A DNA stretch of 45,557 nt. Source: Burkholderiaceae bacterium (GTDB lineage: Bacteria > Pseudomonadota > Gammaproteobacteria > Burkholderiales > Rhodocyclaceae). Position numbers and translations under genes: made by a program. The stretch is taken from assembly GCA_021738065.1 (NCBI GenBank), contig JAIPCT010000020.1, positions 1 through 45,557 on the forward strand, written 5' to 3'. How positions within the stretch are numbered: position 1 is the first letter of the stretch; every line of letters begins with the position of its first letter. Below, in pieces: positions 8,993 through 16,173 of the stretch. The notes beneath the pieces were generated by a model, which was not told the DNA's origin, did not search any database, and was given only the letters and a program-made list of their open reading frames with translations.

Positions 8993-9769
8993 TCACCGCC
9001 AGGATTCCAGCCAGCCGAAGCTGTCTTCGCTGCGCCCGCGCGGCTTGTATTCGCAGCCCACCCAGCCGGTGTAGCCGATGCGGTCGAGATGCTGCAACAG
9101 AAACGGGAAATTGATTTCTCCGCTGCCCGGTTCATGCCGTCCCGGATTGTCGGCCAGCTGGATGTGCCCGATCCGCGGCAGATGCGTCTCCAGCGTGTGG
9201 GCCAGATCGCCTTCCATGACTTGGGCATGGTAAATGTCGTATTGCAGGCGCAGCATGTCGTCGCCGACCGCCTCGATCAGCGCCAGCCCGGCGCGCGTGG
9301 TGGCAACCGCAAACCCGGGGTTGTCGCGCGTGTTGAGCGGCTCCAGCACCAGTTCGATACCGGCATGCCGGGTCGCCCCGGCGGCGAAGCGCAGGTTCTC
9401 GATCAGTGTCTGCTGCACCTTGTCAGCATCGAGGCCGGCAGGCACGATGCCGGCCAGGCAATTGAGGCGACCACAGCCCAGCTTGTGCGCGTAGTCGATG
9501 GCCAGGCCGACACCATCCTGAAATTCGGCAACGCGTTGCGGCAGACAGGCAATGCCGCGATCGCCGGCGGCCCAGTCCCCGGCCGGCAAATTGAAGACGA
9601 CCACATCCAAACCCGAGGTCAGCACCACCTCGGCCAGGGCAGCGGCGTCGTGTTCATACGGAAAATGAAACTCGACGGCAGCAAAGCCGGCCGCCCGTGC
9701 CGCGGCGAAGCGTTCGAGAAAAAGGCGCTCGGTGAACAGAAAAGACAGGTTCGCGGCAAAACGTGGCAT
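8993..9769 (-). CDS. hyi: Hydroxypyruvate isomerase
   Basis: 258 residues, exactly the Hyi length, a TIM-barrel sugar isomerase (xylose isomerase-like) that interconverts hydroxypyruvate and tartronate semialdehyde. The start MPRFAANLSFLFTERLFLER is the classic Hyi N-terminus. Metal and active-site stretches ELVLEPLNTRDNPGF, LQYDIYHAQVMEGDL, GHIQLADNPGRHEPG and GCEYKPRG are all present. The start codon lies only 10 nt from a tandem repeat array, whose first unit supplies the upstream sequence; a TATAAT hexamer (complement of 9776-9781) sits 6 nt before the ATG and no clear ribosome site is seen. It heads the minus-strand C2 operon. Confidence 0.93.
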   Translation of the reverse strand: MPRFAANLSFLFTERLFLERFAAARAAGFAAVEFHFPYEHDAAALAEVVLTSGLDVVVFNLPAGDWAAGDRGIACLPQRVAEFQDGVGLAIDYAHKLGCGRLNCLAGIVPAGLDADKVQQTLIENLRFAAGATRHAGIELVLEPLNTRDNPGFAVATTRAGLALIEAVGDDMLRLQYDIYHAQVMEGDLAHTLETHLPRIGHIQLADNPGRHEPGSGEINFPFLLQHLDRIGYTGWVGCEYKPRGRSEDSFGWLESWR

Positions 9770-9778
9770 GCCGCGATT

Positions 9779-10087
9779 ATATGTCCGAGTGCGCCAGCGC
9801 CGAGGACGGTATCCCCGTGCGGATATGTCCGAGTGCGCCAGCGCCGAGGACGGTATCCCCGTGCGGATATGTCCGAGTGCGCTGGCGCCGAGGACGGTAT
9901 CCCCTTGTGGGATATGTCCGAGTGCGCTGGCGCCGAGGACGGTATCCCCGTGCGGATATGTCCGAGTGCGCTGGCGCCGAGGACGGTATCCCCTTGTGGG
10001 ATATGTCTCCATGCGCTTGCGCTGGAGACGGTATCCCTGTGTGGATTTGGCTCCCTGCGCTTGCGCAGTGAATGGCGTTTCCATGCG
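9779..10087. repeat. 44/45-bp tandem repeat array upstream of hyi
   Basis: Units start at 9779, 9823, 9867, 9912, 9956, 10001 and 10045, with lengths 44, 44, 45, 44, 45, 44 and about 43. Each begins ATATGTCCGAGTGCG and contains GCGCCGAGGACGGTATCCCC. Units 1-2 (GTGCGCCAGC) and 3-5 (GTGCGCTGGC) are near-identical subtypes, and the 45-mers end CTTGTGGG instead of GTGCGG. Units 6-7 diverge and the array fades into a remnant up to about 10130. Each unit can form an imperfect GTCC...GGAC hairpin, and the 45-mers also TATCCC/GGGATA. The lengths break reading frames, so the array is not a coding repeat. Confidence 0.92.
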
Positions 10088-10163
10088 AAATTTTCTCCAT
10101 CCATATGTGCCCGTAGCGCTAGTGCGGCGTTGCATTCTTGATGGAACACTGAAAATGGCACCC

Positions 10164-10237
10164 GTCGTTCCCGCGAAAGCGGGGACCCAGTACTTTGTCT
10201 GTGAACACCACTGGATTCCCGCTTTCGCGGGAATGAC
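10164..10237. repeat. 74-bp inverted repeat with dRS3-like arms
   Basis: Arms of about 27 nt, starting GTCGTTCCCGCGAAAGCGGG on the left and ending CCCGCTTTCGCGGGAATGAC on the right, are reverse complements apart from three bases. They enclose a 20-nt centre. The ATTCCC-N8-GGGAAT core resembles the dRS3 repeat of Neisseria and similar ubiquitous proteobacterial repeats. It lies between the tandem array and the MITE. Confidence 0.8.
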
Positions 10238-10250
10238 GAAAATTGCTTCC

Positions 10251-10366
10251 TATTGAGCCGGCCCCTTTGAACTTGAAACCACCGTTCGGGCTGAGCTTGT
10301 CGAAGCCCAGAATGCCCTTCGACAAGCTCAGGGCGAACGTTCAAGTGGATTACAGCCGACTCAATA
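10251..10366. mobile_element. 116-bp palindromic MITE, copy 1
   Basis: The ends read TATTGAGCCGGC and GCCGACTCAATA, an inverted pair with one mismatch. Inner arms ACTTGAA and CTGAGCTTGTCGAAG are also mirrored, so nearly the whole element can fold into one long hairpin. A second copy in opposite orientation at 20124-20239 is the same length and matches at 114 of 116 positions. If the terminal TA dinucleotides are read as target duplications, the core runs from 10253 to 10364, as expected for TA-targeting (IS630/mariner-like) elements. No transposase is encoded. Confidence 0.8.
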
Positions 10367-10541
10367 AGTGGCTCGTTGCCTGCATTGCCACGCTAGCCAT
10401 CCAGGCGGCGCTCCGTCTCTCCTGACACATCGAGCGCGAAGGATGAGCGGACCAAAGGCGCGCGCCGCCTTCACCCTCAAGCCTGAATGGGTATGCCGCA
10501 TTGTTGCCGCTCATGCACCAATCATTTCCACCACTCCGGCT

Positions 10542-10569
10542 TTGCATTCATGAAATGCGCGCGTACAGT
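10542..10569 (+). promoter_or_regulatory. Candidate sigma-70 promoter for the cytochrome b561 operon
   Basis: TTGCAT (10542-10547) and TACAGT (10564-10569) are separated by 16 nt, about 38 nt before the ATG at 10607. The spacer region includes a GCATT-N5-AATGC inverted repeat that could be an operator. This is pattern-based only. Confidence 0.35.
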
Positions 10570-10606
10570 CGCAATTTTTCGAGAATGGCATTTCCCCAAG
10601 AGGCCC

Positions 10607-11197
10607 ATGCGCATCAACCCCGACCACCCGCATCGTGTTGACAACGGTTATACCGGCATTGCCATCAGCCTGCACTGGCTGATCGCGCTGGCCATCGTCG
10701 GCAGCTTCTCTCTTGGCCTGTACATGCACGAACTGCCGCTGAGTCCGCAAAAACTCAAGCTGTACTCCTGGCACAAATGGGCCGGAGTGACGATTTTTTT
10801 GTTTGTGGCGCTGCGCTTGGGCTGGCGCCTGTTCCATCGTCCACCCGAACTGCCCGCCACGATGCCCGACTGGCAGCGCAAGGTGGCGGCGGCAACGCAT
10901 GTGCTGCTCTATGTCCTGATGTTTGCCGTGCCGCTCAGCGGCTGGCTGATGAGTTCGGCCAAGGGCTTCCAGACCGTGTGGTTCGGCGTGTTGCCGCTGC
11001 CGGATTTTCTCAACAAAAGTGAAACGCTGGGAGATACGCTGCAACAAGTACACATGCTTTTGAACTTCAGCATGGCGGCCCTGGTCCTAGCGCACGTTGG
11101 CGCGGCGCTCAAGCACTACTTCATCGATCGCGACGACATACTGAGGCGAATGATTCCGCTTCTTGGCAAACGGCAAACTAGCGGAGTTGTGAAATGA
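10607..11197 (+). CDS. Cytochrome b561 family di-haem membrane protein
   Basis: 196 residues with four membrane helices (about 20-38, 52-70, 93-112 and 147-167). Histidines sit in the family positions: ISLHWLIALA in helix 1, SWHKWAGVT before helix 2, AATHVLLYVL in helix 3 and LAHVGAALKHYF in helix 4. It binds two b haems and shuttles electrons, typically from ubiquinol to periplasmic or superoxide-linked partners. ATG at 10607 (MRINPDHPHRVDNGY) is chosen because family members begin just before this point; AAGAGG lies upstream. The stop overlaps the start of the first YceI gene (ATGA), a common pairing of b561 with YceI. Confidence 0.88.
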   Translation: MRINPDHPHRVDNGYTGIAISLHWLIALAIVGSFSLGLYMHELPLSPQKLKLYSWHKWAGVTIFLFVALRLGWRLFHRPPELPATMPDWQRKVAAATHVLLYVLMFAVPLSGWLMSSAKGFQTVWFGVLPLPDFLNKSETLGDTLQQVHMLLNFSMAALVLAHVGAALKHYFIDRDDILRRMIPLLGKRQTSGVVK

Positions 11198-11775
11198 CGA
11201 AATGGGCGAAAAGACTTGTTCCCGGCTGTGCGCTGGCGTTCCTGCTACCGGCGGCACAGGCCGTCGAATTCAATCAAGTGCAGATCCCCAAGAGCAGTCT
11301 GGCGTTTGTTTCGAAACAGATGAATGTTCCCGTCGAGGGCCAGTTCAAGAGCTTTCGCAGCAAGATCGCATTCGACCCGGCCAAGCCCGCTGCCGCCAAG
11401 GCCGAACTGGAGATCGACATGGCCAGCATCGATGCCGGCTCGAAGGACGCCAACGACGAAGTGGCGACCAAGGCCTGGTTCAACACCCAGGCCTTTCCCA
11501 CCGCCCGGTTCGTGGCGAGCTCGGTCAAGGCGCTGGGCGGCAACCGTTATGAAGTCGCCGGCAAGATGAGCATCAAAGGCACAACGCGCGATCTGGCGAC
11601 GCCGGTCACGGTACGCCTCGACGGCGGCAGTGCCATCATCGACGGCAGCCTGGTCATCAAGCGCGCCGACTATGCGATCGGCGACGGCATGTGGGCCGAC
11701 TTTTCCGTCGTCGCCAATGAAATTCAGATCAAGTTCCACCTGGTGGCCACGGCAAGCCCGGCTGCCGCAAAATAG
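11194..11775 (+). CDS. YceI family periplasmic lipid-binding protein (1)
   Basis: 193 residues with a Sec signal peptide (MTKWAKR, hydrophobic ALAFLLPA, cleavage after AQA near residue 25). The YceI beta-barrel follows: a VPVEGQFKSF element, FDPAKPAAAKAELEIDMAS, then WFNTQAFPTARF and MSIKGTTRDLATPVTVRL. YceI proteins bind isoprenoids such as ubiquinone-8 in a lipocalin-like barrel. Start-stop overlap with the b561 gene suggests a shared role in periplasmic or quinone-linked redox chemistry. Confidence 0.9.
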   Translation: MTKWAKRLVPGCALAFLLPAAQAVEFNQVQIPKSSLAFVSKQMNVPVEGQFKSFRSKIAFDPAKPAAAKAELEIDMASIDAGSKDANDEVATKAWFNTQAFPTARFVASSVKALGGNRYEVAGKMSIKGTTRDLATPVTVRLDGGSAIIDGSLVIKRADYAIGDGMWADFSVVANEIQIKFHLVATASPAAAK

Positions 11776-11797
11776 TCATTCACCCAGGAGAAAACCC

Positions 11798-12364
11798 ATG
11801 AACAAGTTCGCTTTCATCGCCTTGCTGACCGCCCTCCCGCTCGCCGCCCATGCCGCGCCCGAAACATTCAACATCGAGCCAACGCATACCGCGCCGTATT
11901 TCGGTTACAACCATTTGGGCTATTCCTTCCAGCAGCACCGCTTCGACAAGACCAGCGGCAAGATCGTGCTCGATCGCGCCGCCCATACCGGCTCGGTGGA
12001 TGTGACCATCGACGCCAAGTCGGTCAACACCGGCGTGGCCCTGTTCAACGGACATATCCAGGGCGCGGACTATTTCGATACTGCCCAGCACCCATCCATC
12101 ACCTTCAAGTCGACCCTGGTCAAGTTCGAGGGCGACAAGCCGGTCGCTGTCGAAGGCAACCTGACCATCAAGGGCGTCACCAAGCCGGTAACCCTGACCG
12201 TGACATCCTTCCATTCGATGCCCCACCCGATGCTGAAGAAAGACGCGATCGGCGCCAACGCGGTGACCAAGGTCAAGCGCTCGGATTTCAACATGGGCAA
12301 GAACGTGCCCTACGTCGGCGATGAAGTCACCCTGACCATCGCCCTCGAAGCCATCAAGGAATAA
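11798..12364 (+). CDS. YceI family periplasmic lipid-binding protein (2)
   Basis: 188 residues, signal peptide MNKFAFIALLTALPLAAHA, mature start APETFNIEPTHTAPYFGYNH. It shows the canonical YceI motifs VDVTIDAKSVNTG, ADYFDTAQHPSITFKST, GNLTIKGVTKPVTL and KVKRSDFNMG. It is a closer match to classical YceI than the preceding paralogue, which diverges in the N-terminal third. The ribosome site CAGGAGAAA is strong. It is the third gene of the b561-YceI-YceI set, 22 nt after the previous stop. Confidence 0.93.
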   Translation: MNKFAFIALLTALPLAAHAAPETFNIEPTHTAPYFGYNHLGYSFQQHRFDKTSGKIVLDRAAHTGSVDVTIDAKSVNTGVALFNGHIQGADYFDTAQHPSITFKSTLVKFEGDKPVAVEGNLTIKGVTKPVTLTVTSFHSMPHPMLKKDAIGANAVTKVKRSDFNMGKNVPYVGDEVTLTIALEAIKE

Positions 12365-12430
12365 ACCTCGCCGGGCTGGGCTCGCCCATCCTCGTCGGCG
12401 CGGCGGAAGCGACTGATTTGCTCGCTGCGC

Positions 12431-12448
12431 GCGACGGTCGCCCGTCGC
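12431..12448. terminator. Hairpin in the convergent spacer after yceI (possible terminator)
   Basis: Seven-base-pair stem GCGACGG/CCGTCGC with a TCGC loop, in the 104-bp gap between two convergent operons. No adjacent T-run. Confidence 0.35.
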
Positions 12449-12468
12449 ACCGAACCGGCTAACTCTGG

Positions 12469-13515
12469 TTAAACGGCGATTGCGGCCGGTTCGAGGGAAA
12501 GCGCCTCGATGCCGGCTTCGTCCAGTGCCAGCAGGCGCTGGCCGAGCGCGACGAAATGAATGCGGCCCGCCGCGGCAGCCTCGGCGAGCTTCATCGCCGT
12601 ATCCCCGGCGCCGAGTTTTCCGGCATTGTCTGCCGCGTAGCCGGCGACCAGCAGCGGAAACAACTCGCGGCGCATGCCGTCGAAGGTGGAGAACCAGAAA
12701 TGCAGCGAGTCGTCCGCGCCGCGTTGCAACAAGGCGGGCAGCGTCACCAGGCAATCCGCCAGATTGTCGCGCACCGCGCGCGCCAGAAGCTCGGCGCGCT
12801 TGCCTTTAAAGCCCTGCAGTTTTTGCGGCCAGCGCGCGCCCAGTAGCCGGCCGGCGGCGATTTCCCCTTCTTCGTGCAACACCAGAGTTTCTATTTCGCT
12901 TTCGGTCATGCGCTCTATCGCCGCCGTTGAATCGGTATCGAAGCCGTAGGCGAGCAGGGCCGACTTCAGCGCTCCGTCGCGCTGCTTGAGATTCCATCCC
13001 TCGGCTTTTTCCCACAACCACTGCCGCAAGGCCTCGCGCCGCACGATCATCGTCGCCCCTTGCGAGGCCGCCGGAATGGCCGAGACATCGCGCGCATATT
13101 CGCAGCCACACACCAGCAAACGCGCCTCGCCGCGCTGCTCTTCGCGATCAAGCCGGCCGAGAAAGAAGTGGGGTTTGTGGAAACGCCCCAGGCCGGCGCC
13201 ATAGACCAGGCCGCTGCCGGCCAGCGCGGCGTTGACCTGCTGCGCGGCGAAGGGCTCGTAATTCTGGCCGGCAACCGGCACGGTGACGAATTCCTCGTCC
13301 ATGATTTCCTCCCAGCGCGCCTCGCGCTCGGCGATCCAGCGGCCCACTTCATCGCGCGGCGGCGCGATGCCATAGGGCAACTCGTGCTCCCAGCGGTAAA
13401 ACTCGCGCATGCCAAGCAGGTAGGTGCACAAGCTGACATCGCGCGCATGACGCGCGTCGGCGATGTCGCAGTTGGTCTGCACCGCGCGCACCAGCGCCGC
13501 CATGCCGGCGATCAT
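12469..13515 (-). CDS. Conserved protein of unknown function, Sfum_1244-like (348 aa)
   Basis: The N-terminus has the pattern VQTNCDIADARHARD, then LCTYLLGMREFYRWE and PPRDEVGRWIAEREARWEE, which I recall from the uncharacterised Sfum_1244 family; that assignment is from memory. It is soluble with no signal peptide. A cysteine pair CGCEY sits near residue 132, in a segment describing a strand-rich core (HKPHFFLGRLDREE). The ATG overlaps the preceding gene's TGA by four bases. It is the last gene of a five-gene coupled operon that starts with the HTH-ferredoxin-reductase fusion. No function can be assigned. Confidence 0.75.
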   Translation of the reverse strand: MIAGMAALVRAVQTNCDIADARHARDVSLCTYLLGMREFYRWEHELPYGIAPPRDEVGRWIAEREARWEEIMDEEFVTVPVAGQNYEPFAAQQVNAALAGSGLVYGAGLGRFHKPHFFLGRLDREEQRGEARLLVCGCEYARDVSAIPAASQGATMIVRREALRQWLWEKAEGWNLKQRDGALKSALLAYGFDTDSTAAIERMTESEIETLVLHEEGEIAAGRLLGARWPQKLQGFKGKRAELLARAVRDNLADCLVTLPALLQRGADDSLHFWFSTFDGMRRELFPLLVAGYAADNAGKLGAGDTAMKLAEAAAAGRIHFVALGQRLLALDEAGIEALSLEPAAIAV

Positions 13516-13964
13516 CGTGGCGCTCCGGAGTGGCGGCGGCGCGGCTTCCAGGCCGCCACGCCCTGCATGATCACGGGGAAGGGCAACTCGCCCAGCGCAC
13601 CGTAGCGATCCCGCGCCAGGCGCACCAGGCGCCGCACATCCGGCAGCGCGGTATCGGCATCGAGCAGGGCCTTCAAACCATCGATCCCGCCGCACTGGAT
13701 TTTCATCACCATGGCGTGCGGCAGGATCCGCCCGGTGTCGGTGAGGCCGAGTGCAAACGCCGACTTGTCGCGCAGCAGTGCGGACATCTCGGTGCAAGCC
13801 GCATGGGCCGCCGGCCCGACGCAGGCCACCAGCTCCCGTTCGGCGATCTGATGCCGCAGCGAACACTCGCACACCGCGTGGTGCACCAGCAGCGCGCGCT
13901 CGAAGATGCAGGGCAGACGATTGATCTCCCCCCGGGCTTGACGAAAGGCGGCTTCGTCAACCAC
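13512..13964 (-). CDS. Conserved protein of unknown function (150 aa)
   Basis: 150 residues from a GTG start (13964) with a GAGGA ribosome site upstream, beginning 4 nt after the preceding stop. It is cysteine-containing in its N-terminal half: LPCIFERALLVHHAVCECSL, then VACVGPAAHAACTEM, with a later KIQCGGIDG. The spacing CxC plus two more cysteines could bind a metal or cluster, but no known motif is matched. The C-terminal part is basic (RRRHSGAPR). Tight coupling on both sides implies joint function with the Sfum_1244-like protein. Confidence 0.65.
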   Translation of the reverse strand: MVDEAAFRQARGEINRLPCIFERALLVHHAVCECSLRHQIAERELVACVGPAAHAACTEMSALLRDKSAFALGLTDTGRILPHAMVMKIQCGGIDGLKALLDADTALPDVRRLVRLARDRYGALGELPFPVIMQGVAAWKPRRRHSGAPR

Positions 13965-13968
13965 CGGC

Positions 13969-14202
13969 TCAGTAGTCCTCGCCGGTCATCGGCTCTTCCC
14001 CGCGTGGCTGGCTGAGCAGGTCTTCAGCCTGCAGTTCGGTTTCGGCAAATATTGTCTTGATCGTCACGTCGGCACCAAGATCGGTTTCGCGGCGCAGGCG
14101 CGTGGCTTCCTGCGAAGCCTCCTTGAAGGCATCGTACTGGGAGATTTTCTCCAGCCGGGGCACCGGGCCCAATGAGGTAACGCGATAGATGTAGTACGGC
14201 AT
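13969..14202 (-). CDS. Small conserved-looking protein (77 aa), unknown function
   Basis: Starts MPYYIYRVTSLGPVPRLEKI with a GTGGAG ribosome site; the first bases sit 5 nt after the S24-like gene's stop. It is a compact alpha/beta chain with an ATRLRRETDLGADVTIKTIF stretch and an acidic tail (GEEPMTGEDY). It has no cysteine and no membrane helix. It is the third of five coupled genes. Confidence 0.7.
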   Translation of the reverse strand: MPYYIYRVTSLGPVPRLEKISQYDAFKEASQEATRLRRETDLGADVTIKTIFAETELQAEDLLSQPRGEEPMTGEDY

Positions 14203-14207
14203 GAAAC

Positions 14208-14576
14208 TCACTCCACGTAGCGTTTGGTAGCCTTGCGGCTGCCGGGTTTGGATTTCTGGATGATGACCCCTTTGACCGCGTCGAGGCCCGCAATATCCGC
14301 ATGCGGATAGGCCGGGTTCAGCGCCTGCAGGCGCCAGCCCGAGCCCTGCTTTGCCAATTGCCGAAATATCCATTCACCATCGAGCTGGGCGAGGACGAAG
14401 GAGCCGTCGGTGGCGAGGCCTTCCGGCTCGATCAGGATGATTTCGCCCTCGATGAATTCCGGCTCCATGCTGTCGCCGAGCACCATCAGGGCGAAGGGCT
14501 CGGCCGAGGAACAGGCTTCGAGGTCGGAATCGACGCCTTGCGGCGCGATGGGGATGACACGGCGTTCTGGTTTCAT
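14208..14576 (-). CDS. Stand-alone S24 (LexA-type) peptidase-fold protein, probably non-catalytic
   Basis: 122 residues. The catalytic-serine motif of S24 peptidases is present (VLGDSMEPEF, Ser36), as are the barrel strands GEIILIEPEG and SFVLAQLDGEW. The lysine that activates the serine in LexA and UmuD (context TVKRLKKQG) aligns with Arg72 in WIFRQLAKQG, so self-cleavage chemistry is probably lost unless Lys76 substitutes. No DNA-binding domain is attached. It lies 4 nt after the HTH-ferredoxin-reductase fusion, which could supply the missing HTH function in trans; that is inference. Confidence 0.8.
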   Translation of the reverse strand: MKPERRVIPIAPQGVDSDLEACSSAEPFALMVLGDSMEPEFIEGEIILIEPEGLATDGSFVLAQLDGEWIFRQLAKQGSGWRLQALNPAYPHADIAGLDAVKGVIIQKSKPGSRKATKRYVE

Positions 14577-14580
14577 GGTG

Positions 14581-16044
14581 TCAAAGCGCTTCCACATGCA
14601 GTTGTTGCGGCGGCACGCCGGCCGCGAGCAGCGCCGCTGCCAGCGGTGGCACGCGCTCCGCCGCGCCGGCCAGATAGACGTTGCTTTGCGGCAAGGCGGA
14701 GTGTGCCGCCAGTGTCGCCGACAGGTCGTCGAGCGCCAGCGCCTGATAACTGAACTCGTCAAGCGCCTCGCTCCAGGCCCGGCACTGATTGGGCAGGTAC
14801 TGTCCGCCCGGCTGCGTGCTCGCCCAGTAGAGCACAATCGATTCCGCGGCATCCACCGCGATCGCGTGCTCGATCAGGCTGTTGATAGGCGCAAAGCCCT
14901 CGTCTATGGCGATGAACACCAGGGGGCGCGCCGAGTCTTCTTCGAGAACAAACCTTCCCCACGGCCCCCAGACGGAAACATCGTCGCCGGCTTTGATCCC
15001 GCCTGCGAACAGATAGCGGGAAAAGTCGGCGCTGGCGGCACGGCGGTCCGCGCGCGAAACATGGAACAGCAGGTTGCGATCATCGCAAGGACAACTGGCG
15101 ACAGGGAACTCGCCATGCAGGTCGCTGCCTTCCGCCTGTCCGGCGCTGACGCCCAGGGTGACCCGCTGTCCGGCGAGAAAGCGCAGGCGATTGCTGCGCG
15201 GCGTTTGCAGATGCAAGCGCATGACGTCAGCGCTCAGCACGTCAAGGCTGCGAACCTTGGCGACGATGCGCTGCTCGGGAATGTCCTCCGGTGCCGCGGC
15301 CTCCAGTACCTCCAGCTGCAGATCGGAACTGAGCGCGGTGCAGGAACACATCAGGACGTGATTCTGTGACTTTTCCGCTTCCGTGAAGCGATAGTCGGAG
15401 GGCGACACGGTGCGCGTTTCGCCCGCCACGACGCGCGCCTTGCACAGGCCGCAGACACCGTTGCCACAACCATAGTTGGGCGAAAGTCCGGCGCGCAGCG
15501 CCGCTTTCAGCAGCGTTTCCGAACCTTCGACAAAAAACTCGCGACCGGATGGCTTGACCGTAACGTGTGCCGACATGACGCGCAGCATAGCATCGAGCGC
15601 GGCGATGTCGTCCGCCGGCGCCGGAACACTCAGCGCCTGCGCCAGGCCATCGTCAAGCAGCTGCCCCAACTCGGCCGCAGTGGGCGGCGGCGGCACCGCG
15701 AGCCGCGCCTGCAGCGAATCGAACAGGGCGTGATAGCGCGTCAAAGTTCGCTGCGCCTCGGCGAGTTCCTGACCTTGTTCAAACAGGCGCTGAGCCAGGG
15801 TTTCCTGCGTCGGCAGGACGCGCTCGCGCAGTCGTCGGGCGAACGCATCCTCGCGAATCGCGCGGGTCTTTTCAAAACTGCCCGATTCATCCAGATCGAG
15901 TTCCGGCCAGCTGCGCTGCAAATCATCAACCGCGACCATGCCGTCGAAGGACGGCAACTCGCCCTCGCGTATGCGCTTTTGCATGGCGACGCGGGAAATG
16001 CCGAGCAGATGGGCGGCACGGGAGAGGGTTAACCATTGCGACAT
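14581..16044 (-). CDS. Fusion: helix-turn-helix + coiled coil + [2Fe-2S] ferredoxin + degenerate FAD/NAD reductase module
   Basis: 487 residues. Residues 4-45 form an excisionase/MerR-like HTH (LTLSRAAHLLGISRVAMQKR then VDDLQRSW). About 60-115 is charged and heptad-like. About 160-245 is a plant-type [2Fe-2S] domain with Cys193, Cys198, Cys201 (CGNGVCGLC) and Cys233. About 255-487 follows the ferredoxin-NADP reductase fold, but the signatures are worn: the FAD motif RxYS reads GEFPVAS, the NAD loop GGTGFAPI reads IDEGFAPI, and the late CGPP reads AGAA. NAD(P)H catalysis is therefore doubtful and a redox-sensing DNA-binding role is possible. ATG at 16044 was chosen over upstream ATG/TTG options. 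Residues 334-342 (RRAASADFS) are encoded by a dispersed repeat. First gene of the five-gene operon. Confidence 0.8.
   Translation of the reverse strand: MSQWLTLSRAAHLLGISRVAMQKRIREGELPSFDGMVAVDDLQRSWPELDLDESGSFEKTRAIREDAFARRLRERVLPTQETLAQRLFEQGQELAEAQRTLTRYHALFDSLQARLAVPPPPTAAELGQLLDDGLAQALSVPAPADDIAALDAMLRVMSAHVTVKPSGREFFVEGSETLLKAALRAGLSPNYGCGNGVCGLCKARVVAGETRTVSPSDYRFTEAEKSQNHVLMCSCTALSSDLQLEVLEAAAPEDIPEQRIVAKVRSLDVLSADVMRLHLQTPRSNRLRFLAGQRVTLGVSAGQAEGSDLHGEFPVASCPCDDRNLLFHVSRADRRAASADFSRYLFAGGIKAGDDVSVWGPWGRFVLEEDSARPLVFIAIDEGFAPINSLIEHAIAVDAAESIVLYWASTQPGGQYLPNQCRAWSEALDEFSYQALALDDLSATLAAHSALPQSNVYLAGAAERVPPLAAALLAAGVPPQQLHVEAL
15019..15045. repeat. 27-nt dispersed repeat (family R2) inside the HTH-ferredoxin-reductase gene
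   Basis: The 27 nt are identical to 41489-41515 and encode RRAASADFS in frame. Divergent copies lie at 20044-20071 and about 30320-30346 in spacers. Confidence 0.8.
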
Positions 16045-16173
16045 GCCTGTCAGCATAGCCAAACTGGCACAGCGCGCGATTTCAAATTTTTATGATCGCT
16101 TGAGCGGCAACAGCGTGGCGCCCCGTGGCGACCGGGTTCCCGTCGGCTGAGCCATCGGGCAAGTGCAAGCGCC

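Noticed and set aside
9779-10087. CRISPR array
   Set aside because: Repeats are contiguous with no unique spacers and no cas gene is nearby.
9732-10256. Open frames with repeated peptides (CPSALAPRTVSPCG type) over the tandem array
   Set aside because: Unit lengths of 44 and 45 bp shift the frame and all reading directions give repetitive peptides. This is non-coding DNA.
10119-10425. Small ORFs with LSLSKP / FDKLRAN peptides, also near 20146-20440
   Set aside because: These translate the MITE palindrome and are a familiar kind of false gene.
16045-16173. RNA gene or riboswitch between the HTH-ferredoxin fusion and the GGDEF-EAL gene
   Set aside because: No tRNA-like arms, terminator or recognisable conserved structure in the 129 bp.
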